A DNA stretch of 64,000 nt, from assembly GCA_014871385.1 (NCBI GenBank), contig CM026426.1, positions 25,668,616-25,732,615 of the forward strand. Direction: 5' to 3'. The stretch's first letter is position 1. Every line of letters starts with the position of its first letter. Made by a program: the position numbers and the translations under genes. Positions 11,053 through 23,599 of the stretch are shown one piece after another. This stretch comes from Ceratodon purpureus. Lineage: Eukaryota; Streptophyta; Bryopsida; Pseudoditrichales; Ditrichaceae. The notes under the pieces are model-generated. The model saw only the letters and a list, made by a program, of their open reading frames with translations. It searched no databases and had not been told where the DNA came from.

Positions 11053-14000
11053 ATGGCGTTCAGCCCACAGCTTAGCAGCGAGGATCTCTTATTAGGTAGT
11101 GACAAAAATCCGCTATACAACAATGCCACCCCTCATGACGAAAGAATGTGCTACGGTTCTAATGAGGAGCAATCGAGCAGAGATGAACTTGTAGAGGGCA
11201 ATCAAGAGCTGAATTACAGCTAGCTTGAACGGGTAATTGCCGGGCTGGAGAGAAGGAGTGCAAGCAGAGTGCCGACACCCAGGACCGGAGCGAATCAAGG
11301 AGCTACAGTTGGCAGCCGTCGTGGAAGGATCCGCAGTGTGAACGGTGTGCGACTCTTCACCGCACCACCGGAGTGCACAATACCAGCCCAGGGCATTGAA
11401 CTAGCAGAGCAGCGACGAAGGCGGGGAGCGGTGCTGAATGTGCCTACAGGTCCAACAGTACCTAAGCCCGCCGAAGATATAACTGCAGTTGGTTTGCAGG
11501 CACCAGCATCAGCATTCCACAGACCCATGCAGCCCGAATCTACGCACAGCCCGCCCCTTGTAGCAGACTCCCACCCGCAGACCCGCAGACCTTGCATCGC
11601 ACAGAGAACCGGGATATGGACAAACGCTCAGTTGCGAGATGCACAGGCTGCTGTAGACGGAGGTATGAGCATGAAGAAAGCTTCATAAATGTATCGCATA
11701 CCTTACACATCTTTTTGTGAATGGTGTTATGGCATGAAATGTAGTAGAAAGAGGGGGCCACCTGTAGTTTTGAGTGAAACTGAAGAAAAACTACTTGTGG
11801 ACTACTGTGTACGCATGTGTAAGATGGGGCAAGGACTAACACCTACTGCTCTCAAACTGAAAGTATATGACATAACAAAGGATAGAGTCACCCCATTCCG
11901 CGATGGCATTCTAGGTGGTGGTTGGATGCGGTGGTGGCGGCATCGCCACCCAGAGCTTTCACTTTGTGTGTCTCAAGCTCTCAAGACCGCACACGCACGG
12001 GGCCTATGTGCAGAGAATGTGGAAAGCTTTTACAGAAACTTGCAGACTTTACTCACCTTGCATGACTACAGTGCAGACAGGATTTGGAACTGCGACGAGT
12101 CCGTTGCGCAAGCTGGGAGGAGTGGTAGAGGAGTTGTGATTGCAAGGAAAGGCGCTCGTGCACTCCCTCGTGCCTGACCATGTGCACTCCCCATGTGCAC
12201 TCCCTCGCCATGTGCACTCCCTCGTGCCTGACCAAAGAGAGTGGCTCAGTGTCTTGATCTGCATAAATGCAAGTGGAGTGAGTATCCCATCTTTCTATGT
12301 TTTTAAAGGCACACGATTCAGAGAAAATTACATTGAGAGATGTGAGCCAGGGGCAACGATGGCAATGCAACCCCGGGCTCGGATGACGACATACCTCTTT
12401 AGTGCGTGGTTGTCACACTTTATTGAAAGTGTACGTAGTATGGGTGGAATTTCAGTTGAGAGGAGACACCTCATGATACTTGATGGACACAATTCACATT
12501 GCACACTAGTTGTCGTCCTCGAGGCGCGTGCTGCAGGCTTGGACATGATCACGCTTCCCCCGCATACGTCTCACGCCCTACAACCACTAGATGTTAGTGT
12601 GTTTAAATCTTTCAAGAAGCACTTTAGAAGTTACAGAGACTTCTGGACATCTAGAAATTTAATGCAACCGGCAACAAAATCAACATTGGCTCACTGGGTG
12701 CATGTGGCTCTGCGAAAAGCTTTGACACCGGAGAACATACGCAGTGGATTCAGAGCGACAGGCATATACCCTCTCAACACTGCGGCAGTGAATTCGTACC
12801 TTGCCGAAATCTTCCAAGCTGCCGAGGCTGCACCTCCCGCTCATGACCTGTAGGTGGACGACGAGCTCCTAGAACCTGCAGGCAATCACGAACCAAACGT
12901 AAGGAAACTCATTAGAGTTTTGCACAGTCAGTGTTATTTTTTTTTTGGTTCTCTATGTATGCGAGGAATGCAGTAAGGCATGATCTCACCATAACTTTTT
13001 TTTTTTTAATTTACAAATTGACGTCTATTCTAATGAACAGCACATGAGGTTTCTTTTTTGGACTTGATGAATTGCTGATGGTTTGCTTGGAGTGGACCAC
13101 ATCATGCTCCTTGGTAATGAGCATGCTCTGCAACACATTGCACACCTGAATCTAACGCGCTGTCTCTGTGACGTGCAGATTGCTCCATGCGACCTCGTAT
13201 CTGTTCACACACCAAACGGTCAGAACGAAGAAGACGAACAGCAGAATACAGAGGAGGACGAGAGTGATGAGGGCTTGGGGACAAGCATACTGGGCGAGGA
13301 GGCGCGGCTCGAGATGGAAGGCGAATTCGAGGAGTTGCCCAATTCGAGCGCATCCCATTACTTTGTAGCTCCCGACCCTGCAGACATGGGAGAGGGAGCC
13401 CTCGAAATCGGCATGGTTGATAACGACGACGGCGAACCTCACTCCATTACCAGGTTTCACACACTCCCCACCATTGCAGCCCGAGCGAGTTCAAAAAGGA
13501 GAGATCCCCTCCTGGACTTCACGACGTCGAAGATTCTCACGTCCGACGAGTATACCACGGCGGTACAGTGACTTAATGACGCGAAGGAGTTAGCGTTGCG
13601 AGAGAAGGAGAGGGTACGTACCGAGAAGGAGTCCACACGACAAAGGAAGACTGCTGAAAAGGAGGCCCGGGCTGCTGCGCTAGCCGAAGCGCGAGGTCGT
13701 TGACGTGAAGAGCGAGAGGAGGCAGCGCGTGAAGGCCTTGCGCGCAGCTAAGGCTGCAGCGGCGCGTGCGCAAAGAGCTGCCGAGAAGGCTAGAAGCACA
13801 GTGACACGCCTCGGGGGCAGGGCAACCGAGATATCTTAGAGTCGCCCAGATGATGGACAGGGAGGAGAGACAACAATCGCCGGGCAAGAGGCGCCAGGTC
13901 CTTCAGATTTTTCTTTCAATCCTGCAGCAATTCAGAACCCTTACTTCTCGTACGCTTCAGCACCTCCGGGGAAAGCAAGCTCACCCATACTTCCTCCCTT

Positions 14001-14265
14001 TCGATCAATTCGGCAACCCTGTGATATCTATGACGCCAAACCCCCAACCTCAAACTATTCGACAACCATTATCTGTAAACCTACAACAGACATCTCACAT
14101 TTTCTTTCCGCAGGGAATGAGAAGCGACGAAGAGCGGGAAGAGCCCTTGGGAAGGAGCCGTTGACACCGTCGACGAACAGGTGGAAGACAAAGTTGCAGC
14201 CCCGAAATCAGCCCCAAAACAAGAGCACGCTGTGCCCGCTCTCGGGACTTCCGCTGCCTGCATAG
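11053..14265 (+). pseudogene. pogo/DDE_1-type transposase, broken
   Basis: From ATG 11053 one frame runs to 12177 with a TAG at 11221 and a TAA at 11686. A psq-type helix-turn-helix (WTNAQLRDAQAAVDGG ... IPYTSFCEW) straddles the TAA, which sits where the family usually has Lys. The DDE domain shows WNCDES (12085-12102), LDGHNSH (about 12479) and HTSHALQPLDVSVFK (about 12562), the three catalytic aspartates of the DDE_1/CENP-B-like superfamily. A frameshift at about 12150-12235 coincides with an expanded short repeat. A TAG (12851) precedes a donor GTAAGG (12899); the acceptor is GTGCAG at 13177. The next exon is acidic, then a Glu/Arg/Ala coiled coil after a TGA (13569), and a Pro-rich tail open from about 13856 to 14265. 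Terminal repeats were not found. Confidence 0.8.
12156..12236 (+). repeat. Short tandem repeat inside the DDE domain
   Basis: GTGCACTCCCTCGTGCCTGACCA occurs twice nearly intact, with two shortened copies beginning GTGCACTCCC between them. One copy is enough to encode the HSLVPDQ segment that precedes REWLSVLICINASG, so the extra copies are an expansion. They move the reading frame and place a TGA at 12175. Confidence 0.75.
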
Positions 14266-14269
14266 GGAG

Positions 14270-15670
14270 CGCGGGGTGCGGATGGAGGGAACCCCAGTGA
14301 CGTGTGCAGGCTCCGATTATGGCTAGGATTGGAGGCTTCGGAGTTTGGTTTGTGGTTCAGAGTTGTTCGTTTTACGTTCCTTCCATGCTCCATTTGCATG
14401 ATGTCTGTCATGGTTTCTCAGAAATGGATTTTCCTTCACTGCTTTTACTCCTATCCGAAATGGGTGAAGCTATATGGTGGTTGTGTGTCTGGGCTACTTT
14501 TTGATTCAAAAATTTGTAGTAATTTCAGATTTACTTCAAAAAAATTTAAAAATTTCCATTCTTCATGAACCTTATTTCCCTACAAAGGAAAAATAACTGC
14601 TCCTTCGTAATCATAGCCACTCCATGCTCAAATGCTTAAGTTCTCCGTTATAGGTGCATGTACCTTATTGAAGTACCTGTTTGTTTTGCAGTACACTGCA
14701 AACTGGATAGGATTCAAACCAATCATTATATTAATACATGGGAAGTAATTAAACTTTCGTGCATAAATGCTCCTCTAGTTTCTACCTCCTAAGAGATACT
14801 CTACTCTTCACTAGTGGGAAGGCTGGTTTATTTGACCAAAACGTATAACCAAAGAAATTTGTGGTCATGAAATTTGTGGTCATGAAATTTGTGGTCAGAG
14901 ATGTTATTATTGGAAAAGCCGGTTGCTTGGTGTTAGTGGGGCCCGGATCTGTGTGTTAACCTTAATATAACGCCCTCGTCATCCAGGTGGTTGCCCAACT
15001 TTAGCAGGCTTGAGTTATCAACTATTCTGACTGTTTCCATGACGTAAAAAGGGGATTACAATTCACTGTGTTTGATTTCCAGCGGTGAACTTGATACCCT
15101 GGTGTTTTGGTTCAGGTACGGTTGGAAGTTCTTTATTTCAAGGGAGTCGATGGATGTCTCTAGTTACATTGCATCATCCACATGAATTCGTTAGTTGCGT
15201 TCACGGTTCTAAGTCAGGGTTTAGAATTTCATACGACGGTCTCAGGGCATTACGGTTACTGGTTCAACTATCAACCAGAATAAAGCATATTGGAGCCACA
15301 TCATGTGATTCATGCACACATACGATCATCAAATTCAGTGCATCTTAGTTACAAAGAAGTCCGAATGTATTTCATCGTCAAGTGTTCAAATGCACGCAGA
15401 CGAACTTCAGCTGCTTCACAAACGTGGACATGTCCATTTAAATGGAGTTCGGAAAAATTCTAAGACCCCCTGCTTCAAACGCTCCATTACTGACCCGAAG
15501 TTGAAGTGCGCTGTCTACTCTAGGATCAACACTGTAAACTAGAAATTAAATGCCGAAAGAAAAAATGCTACAACCTAGGCCTCACTCTCACAGATGGAGA
15601 TGTATGTGCGTCGGCGTTGTAGACAGATTGCCAAGTGTATTTCGAACGCTTGATGGCGCTGCATGGAACC
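14270..15670. other. Gene-free stretch between pogo remnant and the coiled-coil exon
   Basis: No coding frame above background and no recognised RNA. The only distinct item is the 15-bp triplicate at 14854-14897. Confidence 0.5.
14854..14897 (+). repeat. 15-bp tandem triplicate
   Basis: Three head-to-tail copies of GAAATTTGTGGTCAT, the third lacking its last base. No larger repeat surrounds it. Confidence 0.8.
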
Positions 15671-15671
15671 C

Positions 15672-15958
15672 TTAGGTTTGTTCCGGACTGCGAAGAAATT
15701 GAAGTAAAGCGTCGACCTCGGCTATGTCCGTCTTCACCCATCGTGTAGTTTCGTTGGCCTTCTCTTTGGCATCCTTGCATTTAGCGTCCTGATCGGAGAC
15801 AAGTTTCATCTGCGTCGCAACAGATCCCTTGAGTTTCTCCACCCGCTCCTGGACAGAATCGTTGTTTCCCTTTACCAAAGCCATTACATCTTCACACAGA
15901 AGTTCCTGTTCTTTCATGCATGCCATATCTGGACCCCCGGGATGCAGGTTGACGTTTT
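15672..15958 (-). CDS. Candidate terminal exon encoding a coiled coil
   Basis: The frame opens after an acceptor (AAATCAG at 15959-15965 on the minus strand) and gives about 95 residues to a stop at 15672. The protein around MACMKEQELLCEDVM continues with Lys/Glu/Asp-rich heptads (SVQERVEKLKGSVATQMKLV), a likely coiled coil. The acceptor phase (one base carried over) is the same as that of the last intron of the gene at 17154-19238, so this could be an alternative last exon of that gene or the end of a neighbouring paralogue. No family is recognised. Confidence 0.4.
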
Positions 15959-16323
15959 CTGATTTAATCGGGGTTGGGCCATGTCGGAGAGAGGCAGCGC
16001 GGCTTTGGAAAGTGTTGGATTCAACAAGCTTCCACTACTACAGATTTGGGTTTCCTCCAGGGTCAGGGGACGTTACTTTCTATCCATCTTCTACTGTAAG
16101 TGTGGAAATATGGTCGAACTGAAGATGGCCCGAAATTACGACAAGTCTTGTTAGTTCCCGCCACCATGTTCCACACAATTCTGTCTCTTGCACTTCCGTT
16201 TTCGCTGTGGACATGGAGCTTTTACCATGCACACCCCGTTTTTAACCTATCTCATAAGCAGGAATCCACTTTTACGATGACAGTGTCTTCTTGGGCGATG
16301 ATTGCAGGGTGGAATCTACCGAA

Positions 16324-16324
<1 letters not shown>

Positions 16325-16358
<34 letters not shown>
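16325..16358 (+). repeat. 34-base C homopolymer
   Basis: An uninterrupted run of 34 C followed by a CT-rich tail. The length in the assembly may be unreliable because such runs are hard to sequence. Confidence 0.9.
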
Positions 16359-16360
<2 letters not shown>

Positions 16361-17153
16361 TCTCTTCTGTGAACCGGCAATTGTAACCCGTCCACCCCCT
16401 CTTCTGCGTAAAACCCAGGATACTACCAAGGAAACATATATATGCAGCTTTTTTTTTACCCTATCCAGCTGACCTGACCACTTCTCTCCTTCCTCACACG
16501 CAGAATTGTGGCCATTCATTCCATTCGTACCAGCAAGCATTGTAATGTGACACGTAAAAACATGAGAGATTCGAAACACATGAGATGGTATTCAAAAGCT
16601 TCAGTAGGAGTTATTCACCTTCACATTTCATATTACGACGGATACTCACCCAATCAGTTTTACAATGTACGCAAAGCATACAGTTCTGTACGGGTTAGGT
16701 CAAAGGATTTCTAAGAAGGTTACCGTCATTTCTCCACACCTCTACTTTGTACTTTTACATCCACTGACCTCTTCATCCGCTATATACGTAACTTCCCCCG
16801 AAACTCTATAACAGTAAACACACCAAAGCAACAGTATAGAGTTCGAAAGCATTGTTATCGTGCCGACCAAAAAACTGATACAAAAAACGATCACTTAAGG
16901 GTATAATTATACACTAAGTAGGGTCTGTTGACAGCCGTAGCATGCAACGGATTTAAAAACTGCACCAACTCCTCTACAAATGACTATGACTGTCATCTAC
17001 GTAGAAGGGAAACTCGCAAATCGGGTCTTTGCAAGGGCACTCCAGACCTGCATTTCGGAATGCGACCTCTTCGTCGATGTCACTGCATTGTAGCTCATGG
17101 TATAGCCTGGAAGAGTATGACTCCATGTCCTCTTCCCACTCGGCCGGTATCCT

Positions 17154-19238
17154 CTATAGTATGACTATGTCGCGGATGAGCCGACGTGCTTCGGTTCGGG
17201 CCTTCATCTTGCACGTCCAAGTTCGGTGGCAGTCGGCCTCGCAGACCTCCTTTCGTTTCAGCGCCTCACCCTCGCAAGTGTAGACAACGTCTCTTGCATA
17301 GGACGCACTGCCTGAAGCCAGCAGATGATTGGTCACCGCCACTTCCAGCTCATACTGGCGCTTCTCCTTCTCCAGCCACATGTCCAGGACTCCCAGGGCT
17401 GCTATTAAGTGGATCGTCTTGGTGCGAAGATTGTCCACCATCGCGTTTTTTTCCGTTAGCAATTCCTTCGCTAACGCAACCTTCAATGCCCCGTGCTCCC
17501 GACATGCCTCCAGCGCTAATCCGATACTTGTATTGTTGCTTTGGCCTGCATATTCCATCATCGAAGGTATTAGCTAAAATTTGAATACGCATTAATCACT
17601 CCACCCGGGCCCATGCGCTTACGTATCATTGTGAATGCGATTTACAAAATTGCGTAACTGTAGAATGGAATCTGAATGAAAATATGAGTGTATAGTTCGT
17701 AGTGAATATCAATGCCTTACCTCTCTTCGAGGGCTTTGGGATCCGTGTCACTCTGTAGTCCGCCGAGGAGCCGATACCTGATCCACGACCATGGAAACAT
17801 TGCGTCAAGCTATCATCATTCAGAATGTGTAGCTTCCGCCGGAAATCAAAATAACAGATTATAATCCTCAATTCCTACCCATGTCTACCACAGAGTCTAT
17901 ATACCTTCTTTTTTCCTAAGGTGATGCTCAATTTCATAGAAGGTACTTGTAAACGTCTTCTTCCATTACCAGATTCCCTGTTTTTGGATGTCTTTACTTA
18001 CCAGCGGAGAAGGCTTCGACGTCTCCAGCATGTCCGTCGTTGAGCTTCTCCTTTCCCTTCCTCCGTGCCTCAATAGGTTGGCGCATTGCAGCTGCTAACT
18101 CGGATTCTGTTGGTTTAGCGTCCCATCCGTGAAACTCCGTCTTCACGATACGCCCTACTCAAATTTAAAACACCACTTATTAAAATATGAAATGACGCGG
18201 ACGTGGACAAACACATGAAGTATCGGTTTAGGATACAGGGTCACAGAAGTTCCACCTGTTTCGATCGGGATGTTCCTGCCCACGTCCTCTGCTGCAACGG
18301 TAAACCTCCGTTTTGGCACCCTCTCCAGACCACATCCCTCGCATGTGGGGAGGTCCTCTCGCAAGGTGTTGTGTGCGTTGGCGCTTGTGGTTTTAGTTGC
18401 CACATCCGTGGTACTCTCTGCAATTTTTGTGGCCTTGCTAGAAGTATACTTCAGCAACGCGGGAGCCCTAAGTCCTGCATATTTAGATCATGCTGGTGGC
18501 ATTCACAAATGGATTAGAACACTACCATTGTATGCCATTCTCTGACCATGCCCTACAAAAACTCCATCATAAAATGACACATAAAAATTAGACGTGGCGT
18601 GAGCTCTCACCTTGAACGTGCTCAGTCCGGCAGGAAACAAACGGACAAAGTGCTGGTGTCGACATAACGTACTTCGGTGTGGGCGCAAAGTCACGGATGC
18701 CGTCGGGCTTCATGTCGAACTTCACATTTACATCCCAATCGCCGTCTCTCCCTTCTTCCCCATCGCTCTCGTCGGCAGCCTCGTTCTTCGGCCACTCCGC
18801 ATGTGGGGTTCTGTGCCTTAGCGCTTCCATGCTCTCAAAGTAGAACAGGACACGGCGCCTGCATAATTCTCGCCCTCCTGTTGGTGTCCAACCTAGGTGC
18901 TTTGTATCCCCGGTTCCCCGATCTGTCATTTTCCGCGCATAGGTCGCCCAGTTGATTGGGTAGCCATTGCGTTTAGCTAGCAATCCTCTGCCAAAGTGGT
19001 ACGGTAGAACATCAACACAACCGATAGGCTTTTGAAAGCAACGCTGATATAGGCTTCTGATCCGACGCACCATCCTCGGTGAGACGTTTCTCTTGTATCT
19101 CCCGCCGTGGTTTCTGTTTTTGGGGCCCCAGAACGCAGATAGATAGAAACACCAGCCGTTAAGGGCCGGCGTGAATAAAGTGTCCGTTTGTAATGTCAAA
19201 TTACCTGGTGCCCAGAGGACAAGGGGACATTGAGACAA
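17154..19238 (-). CDS. Five-exon gene of unknown function, splice phases consistent
   Basis: Exons, in transcript order: 19238-18611, 18474-18256, 18154-18002, 17777-17721, 17545-17154. Every donor is GT (GTGAGA, GTGGAA, GTAAGT, GTAAGG) and every acceptor AG (ATGCAG, GAGTAG, GATCAG, ATGCAG); all four introns are phase 1 and the joined frame has no stop over about 482 codons. Exon 1 is basic and aromatic (FWGPKNRNHGGRYKRNV) and ends with an acidic patch; exon 2 has CEGCGLERVPKRRF; exon 3 has KTEFHGWDAKPTESEL; the last exon is helical and charged. I do not recognise a family. The first frame shows only a TTG at 19238, so the true start is either MVRRIRS within exon 1 or in an upstream exon. Because the model is intact while the neighbouring mobile genes are broken, this is the best candidate host gene here. 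Confidence 0.6.
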
Positions 19239-19364
19239 AACTACTCTCCCCTTTCGAGAATGGACACTACAGTAACCTAAAGAACAAGTAACTAATAGTT
19301 GTGGAGGGAGAAATGTGGATAACCTATGTATAAACGTATGTTTATTAAGATTGTTATCACCAAA

Positions 19365-19610
19365 TCATGAGATCCGTGGTTGGTTGGAGAGAGGTGTTGT
19401 ATCTCATAAAATTGGTCCGGGTTCGAACCTTGTTGGGCTCGTTTGAGCGGTGGTGTGATACACGTGACTTGGTGCTGCTAGTGAGTGATCATGGCAAGAA
19501 AGTTTGTCTCAACCAACCGGTCCTTATCCCTTTGTGAAAAGTTGAGCTAGTAAAGATATATATAAAAAGAGTGGCTAGCAGTGGTTGTTACCACTACTCT
19601 CACTTTCGTG
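19365..19610 (+). mobile_element. Possible tRNA-derived SINE
   Basis: A B-box-like GGTTCGAACC at 19420-19429 lies about 43 bases after an A-box-like TGGTTGGTTGG at 19377-19387, the spacing of an internal RNA polymerase III promoter. No cloverleaf with matched acceptor stem could be drawn, so it is not a tRNA gene. The unit abuts the 3' end of the LINE, which is on the other strand. Ends and target duplication were not resolved. Confidence 0.4.
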
Positions 19611-19638
19611 GGGTCTGGTTTAGTTGTTTTGGATAGTT

Positions 19639-22600
19639 TTATTCTGTTGGGATTGGTTGGTTATTTTCCAGTCGACGTTTATGTAGGAGGATTGAGCCTG
19701 CATGTTGTATCGCAATGGTATTGAATGCTTTGAATGTTCGTTTTATAGAGGTTTTGCAAAGCTTAAATGTTTTTTCAAGTTGCTGCATTGGGGGAATGTG
19801 TGTGGTACCGCGAGCACCGGCCGTGATGATTAGGATGGGATCAACCTTCCAGCCGTGGGTGGTGATGTCGTGAATTAGTGGTAGATATTTTATAATTTTT
19901 CGGCCGATTGCTTCTGGTGAAAATCTGTCGTTTGTGTAAGTGAATTCAATAAATTGTATGGTTAAGTTTTTATCGGGGCGGAGGGGAGGTGGACTTTGGT
20001 AGGGGAGGCCTTTGATGCATAGAAATATCTGGTTTGGCTTTGGCATTACATGTGTATCTATGTTGAATACATGTGCATGGTAGTAACCAAGAGGGCACTG
20101 TATTTTCTTGTGGATTGTTGTTAAATGTTCCTGCATATCATAAGGGTGTAGCATCTTGATTTTTGGGAAGAGAGTAGTAGTTTTCTTATTTCCCATACAA
20201 CTTTGTTATGTCGTTTAGTTCGTAATGCATGTATGTGGTGGTGTTTACATAATAGTAATACTTGGAGCCAGGTATCTGCATCTGGTGCGTTACAAATGGA
20301 GCAGGTTTTTGTAGGGAATCGTTGTATTCCAAAAATTAGTTGTTTACGGGCGTATCCCATGTATTGACCGGTTTTAAATTATAGTATACTTGTCTTTTGG
20401 GAGTCGGAGATTTCTGGGTTTGGCCAGAAATCATTAGATAATATATTATCAATAGTGGGAATTGTTGTCCATTTGTTGATGTTGGGAAAGTTTAGTGCTA
20501 ATTCTGTTAGGTTATTTTCGCGATCATATTTCTTTATATATTCTTCTAAGTTGCGGACTGGTCCTTTGTCTGGTCTTTTGTGTGGTCCGGGCCAGTTGTC
20601 TTTGTGAAAGTAGTATGGTGTGGTGTGTGCAAATTCGTGTGGTTTTGCAGCTTTTTGATAGTTTCTCTTCATAGTGCCGGCTTTTGCTAGTTTATCTGCT
20701 TGTTCATTGCCGTTAATGTTTGAGTGTGCTTTGACTTTGTATATTGTGGTGGGTTGTGTTCGTTTTTTAAGCATCACGACCATTTCTTGGAGTATGATTT
20801 TGTCTGCGTGGTTATTTTGTTAGGTAGGGTGTTTGAGTTGTGTGTTAAGTACGTGGATGCAGTTGAGACAGTCGGTGAAGATATGTGCAGGTTCGTGTAG
20901 ATATGTAGTTGTAAGTAATGAGAGGGTTTCATGTATGGCCATGAGTTCTGCACGAAAGCATGTTTGGAGTCCAGGTAATCTTTTTGATATTTGTATGTCA
21001 GATTTGGATGGGTTGTATATTCCATATCCTGCTTTTTCTTTTTTCCAGTGGCCGTCTTCTGCTTGTTGTGGGGGTAGAAAGGAGCCGTTTGTGTAGTAAC
21101 TGTGTTGTAGTAAGAATTTTAGTGTAGTAGGGGTGTCATATTTTGGTATGGGTGGTGTGTGTAGATTATATAAGGCTTGGTGTGGGGGATAGATTAGTGT
21201 GGACCAGTTTTTATTTTTGTTGACTTGTGTGTTCGGTGGTGTTGGTGGTATAATTTGTGTGTGGTATTGTGGGATGTGTAGGGTATTTAAGGTTGTATTT
21301 ATTGTATTGGTTTGGTTGAGGTTAAGAAGAGTGTTATTTAAATGGTGAATGCACCATATATGTAGTGCTAATGGTTCTTTTGTTGGTTTGTCGAGAGGTA
21401 ATGTTGGTTGGTCATATGTGATGGTGTCAGCGGCAAAGTGGATTAAGACATGGGTATCAAGGAATGGGCCTATGTATGGTAATAAGTTTTGGTACCAACT
21501 AGAATCTGGGAGTGCTATGATTGTGATGGAAGTAAGATCATGTTTTGCTGCTAATCTAGCCCAATGGAGTGTTTGTTGTGCGGTAATTGCGTTGTTAGGG
21601 TGAGCATAGCCAATGCCTTTCCATTTGTAGTCAAAGGCATTGCCTAAGGAGCCGAAGATCCTGTCACGTGGAAATTGCGAGTAGAATTGGGTGACTTTTA
21701 TGGAGCATGTGATCGGGGAGGAGAAGTATGAGTGGATTATGTTAAATGTTGTGATAAGTGTGTCAAAAATTGTATTAGGGAGGGAGTGATGTGGTGTTGG
21801 TTTGGGTTTGGTTTTGCTAGTTTTGTGTGTGTATCTTTGGTATAACCAAGCTACTTCTGTTTCAAAGTTTTGTATGGTAGGTATTACTCTGTGGTTTTTG
21901 TTTTTGTTGGCGTTATATTGTTGTCAGAGCCAGGGAATCCTTGTGGTGGGAACTGCAGTGATATATTTAACTGTATCAGTGTAGATGAGGGTTTTGTTGT
22001 TTTGTGTGTGAAGGATACTTTTGTTGGTGTCAATGTCCTTTTCAGGATTACATTCAATTGTAGAAGTTTTGATGTTAGGAATGAACCTTGGAGGGGGAAT
22101 GAATCTTGTGTCGCGGGGTTGTGCTGGTGTAAATAATGTGTTTATGATGTGTTTATAATGTTGATTCCGGTGGTGTGTGTAGTAGGTGGTGAGGAGGTGT
22201 GTGTTGTGTTGAATTACTGTTGGATGGTTGAGTGGGAATAGGTGACGTTGGGCGAGCCATTTTGTGTATGTGATTTGGTTTGTATCAATCCATTGGCATA
22301 GATAAGAGTTATATGTTTTAGGAGTTTTGTATTTATCTTTGTTGTGGTTGTTTTATGTTTAGTATTGAGTGGATGGGGTATTGAATGGGATTTTTTAGCA
22401 TTTTTGGGGATGGCTTTGGTGTAGGTGCTTGTGGGATTTGGGGATTTTGTGGAGGTTGTTTAGGTTGTAATGGTATTATCTAATGGTTTTCTATTTTGTA
22501 TTTGTCTTTTAGTGTGTAAGGGGGGTAGTGTGTATGGCAAGTATTTGGGCAAAGTGCAGTGCATTTAGGTTTGCAAAAAAGTTGTTTCGCTAGATGTAGG

Positions 22601-23590
22601 GCACTTTTTTCGAGTCGGGTTTGTTTTTGGTAGTATATTGAAAAGCTTTCTGGGGACATTAATTGTCTGCCGTTGGAGAGGGTAAGATGTTTTATCGTAT
22701 GTATGTTTTGTGTTAGAAGTTTATGTAGTAATTTAAGGGATAGTTGAGGGTCTAAATGTGGAAGTTCAGTGGTAGTGGTGGATATCCATTCTAATTCCAA
22801 TTGTGTTTGATGGAGTGGAAAGGTTTCGTCTCTGCTATTTAGGTGGATTCCTCCTGCCGTTTTTGTAAGGTAGAGTGTGCGTGTTGTTGGGGATCTTATG
22901 CAGTCTAGGGATTTGAGTCGAGGGATGTCTTTAGAAGCGCCTGCTTTGGCGAGTATGTGTTGAGTTAAGCCTTTATATATTATTCTGAGGCGTCCTTTGT
23001 CATTTAGTGCATTGGGTAATTGTTCACTAATGCATCAAAGGTAAGCATTTTTTAGAAAGAAGGCCTCGAGGCCAAAGAAGTTGTGGGGGAGTTGTGTGAT
23101 CATGTTGGCAGTGCTTTTGGGGAGACCGTATATTGTTTTTTGGACTGCAATAATTTTTTTGTCAAGTTTTTTAATGGTTGGAAGTGAGTATGGAACTGCA
23201 CAGAAGTTGTAGGCAATGCGTGCTCTAATGACTGTGTCAACCACGCTCATCTTTTGTTTGATTCTGGCCGGGCATTTAGTTAGTTGTTTACATTGGTCTA
23301 TAATTTTGGTAGTGGTGACATGTGTCTGTATTTTCCATATAAGAGAGGGGACTGATTGTATGCCTAAGTAGGTGTAGGGTTTGTTTTGATGAAGTATTGG
23401 GAGTATTTGGTTCCTATAGGTAATTTGGTGGTCGTTGATGTAGTTTTGAATTTGATGGGTTGCATTTTGGTTTTGTTTGGGCAACCAGTGACAACACATT
23501 TGTTTACTCTGAGGTCCATGCCAGCCCATTTACAGAATTTGTCAATTTTGTTTAGCTGTATTTGAAGGGATTTTAGGGTATTGGTTAGTA
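19639..23590 (-). pseudogene. 5'-truncated LINE with RT, RNase H and restriction-like endonuclease remnants
   Basis: In transcript order: the C-terminal part of a reverse transcriptase (23590-23035, with FCKWAGM-like and YTYLGIQS motifs and a following thumb RIKQKMSVVDTVIRARIAYN); an RNase H domain (about 21100-20690) with AELMAIHETL, FTDCLNCIHVL and NINGNEQADKLAKAG; a zinc knuckle CSICNAPDADTWL...C followed by an RHN motif (20320-20220); and RPDKNLTIQFIEFTY (about 19970-19925), which fits the K/RPD...E core of the restriction-like endonuclease of R2, NeSL and Dualen LINEs. The RNase H first catalytic residue is Asn (YTNGS at about 21081-21098) and the knuckle His is Gln. Many stops and frameshifts lie between. 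The catalytic half of RT and the 5' end are missing, as usual for truncated LINE copies. Confidence 0.75.
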
Positions 23591-23599
23591 CTTAAGAGA

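Noticed and set aside
16325-16358. Poly-C tracts (also 45744-45762) as functional elements
   Set aside because: No gene context; their length may be an assembly or sequencing artefact.
19365-19440. Functional tRNA gene
   Set aside because: A and B boxes fit but no acceptor stem or anticodon arm can be paired, so a SINE head is more likely.
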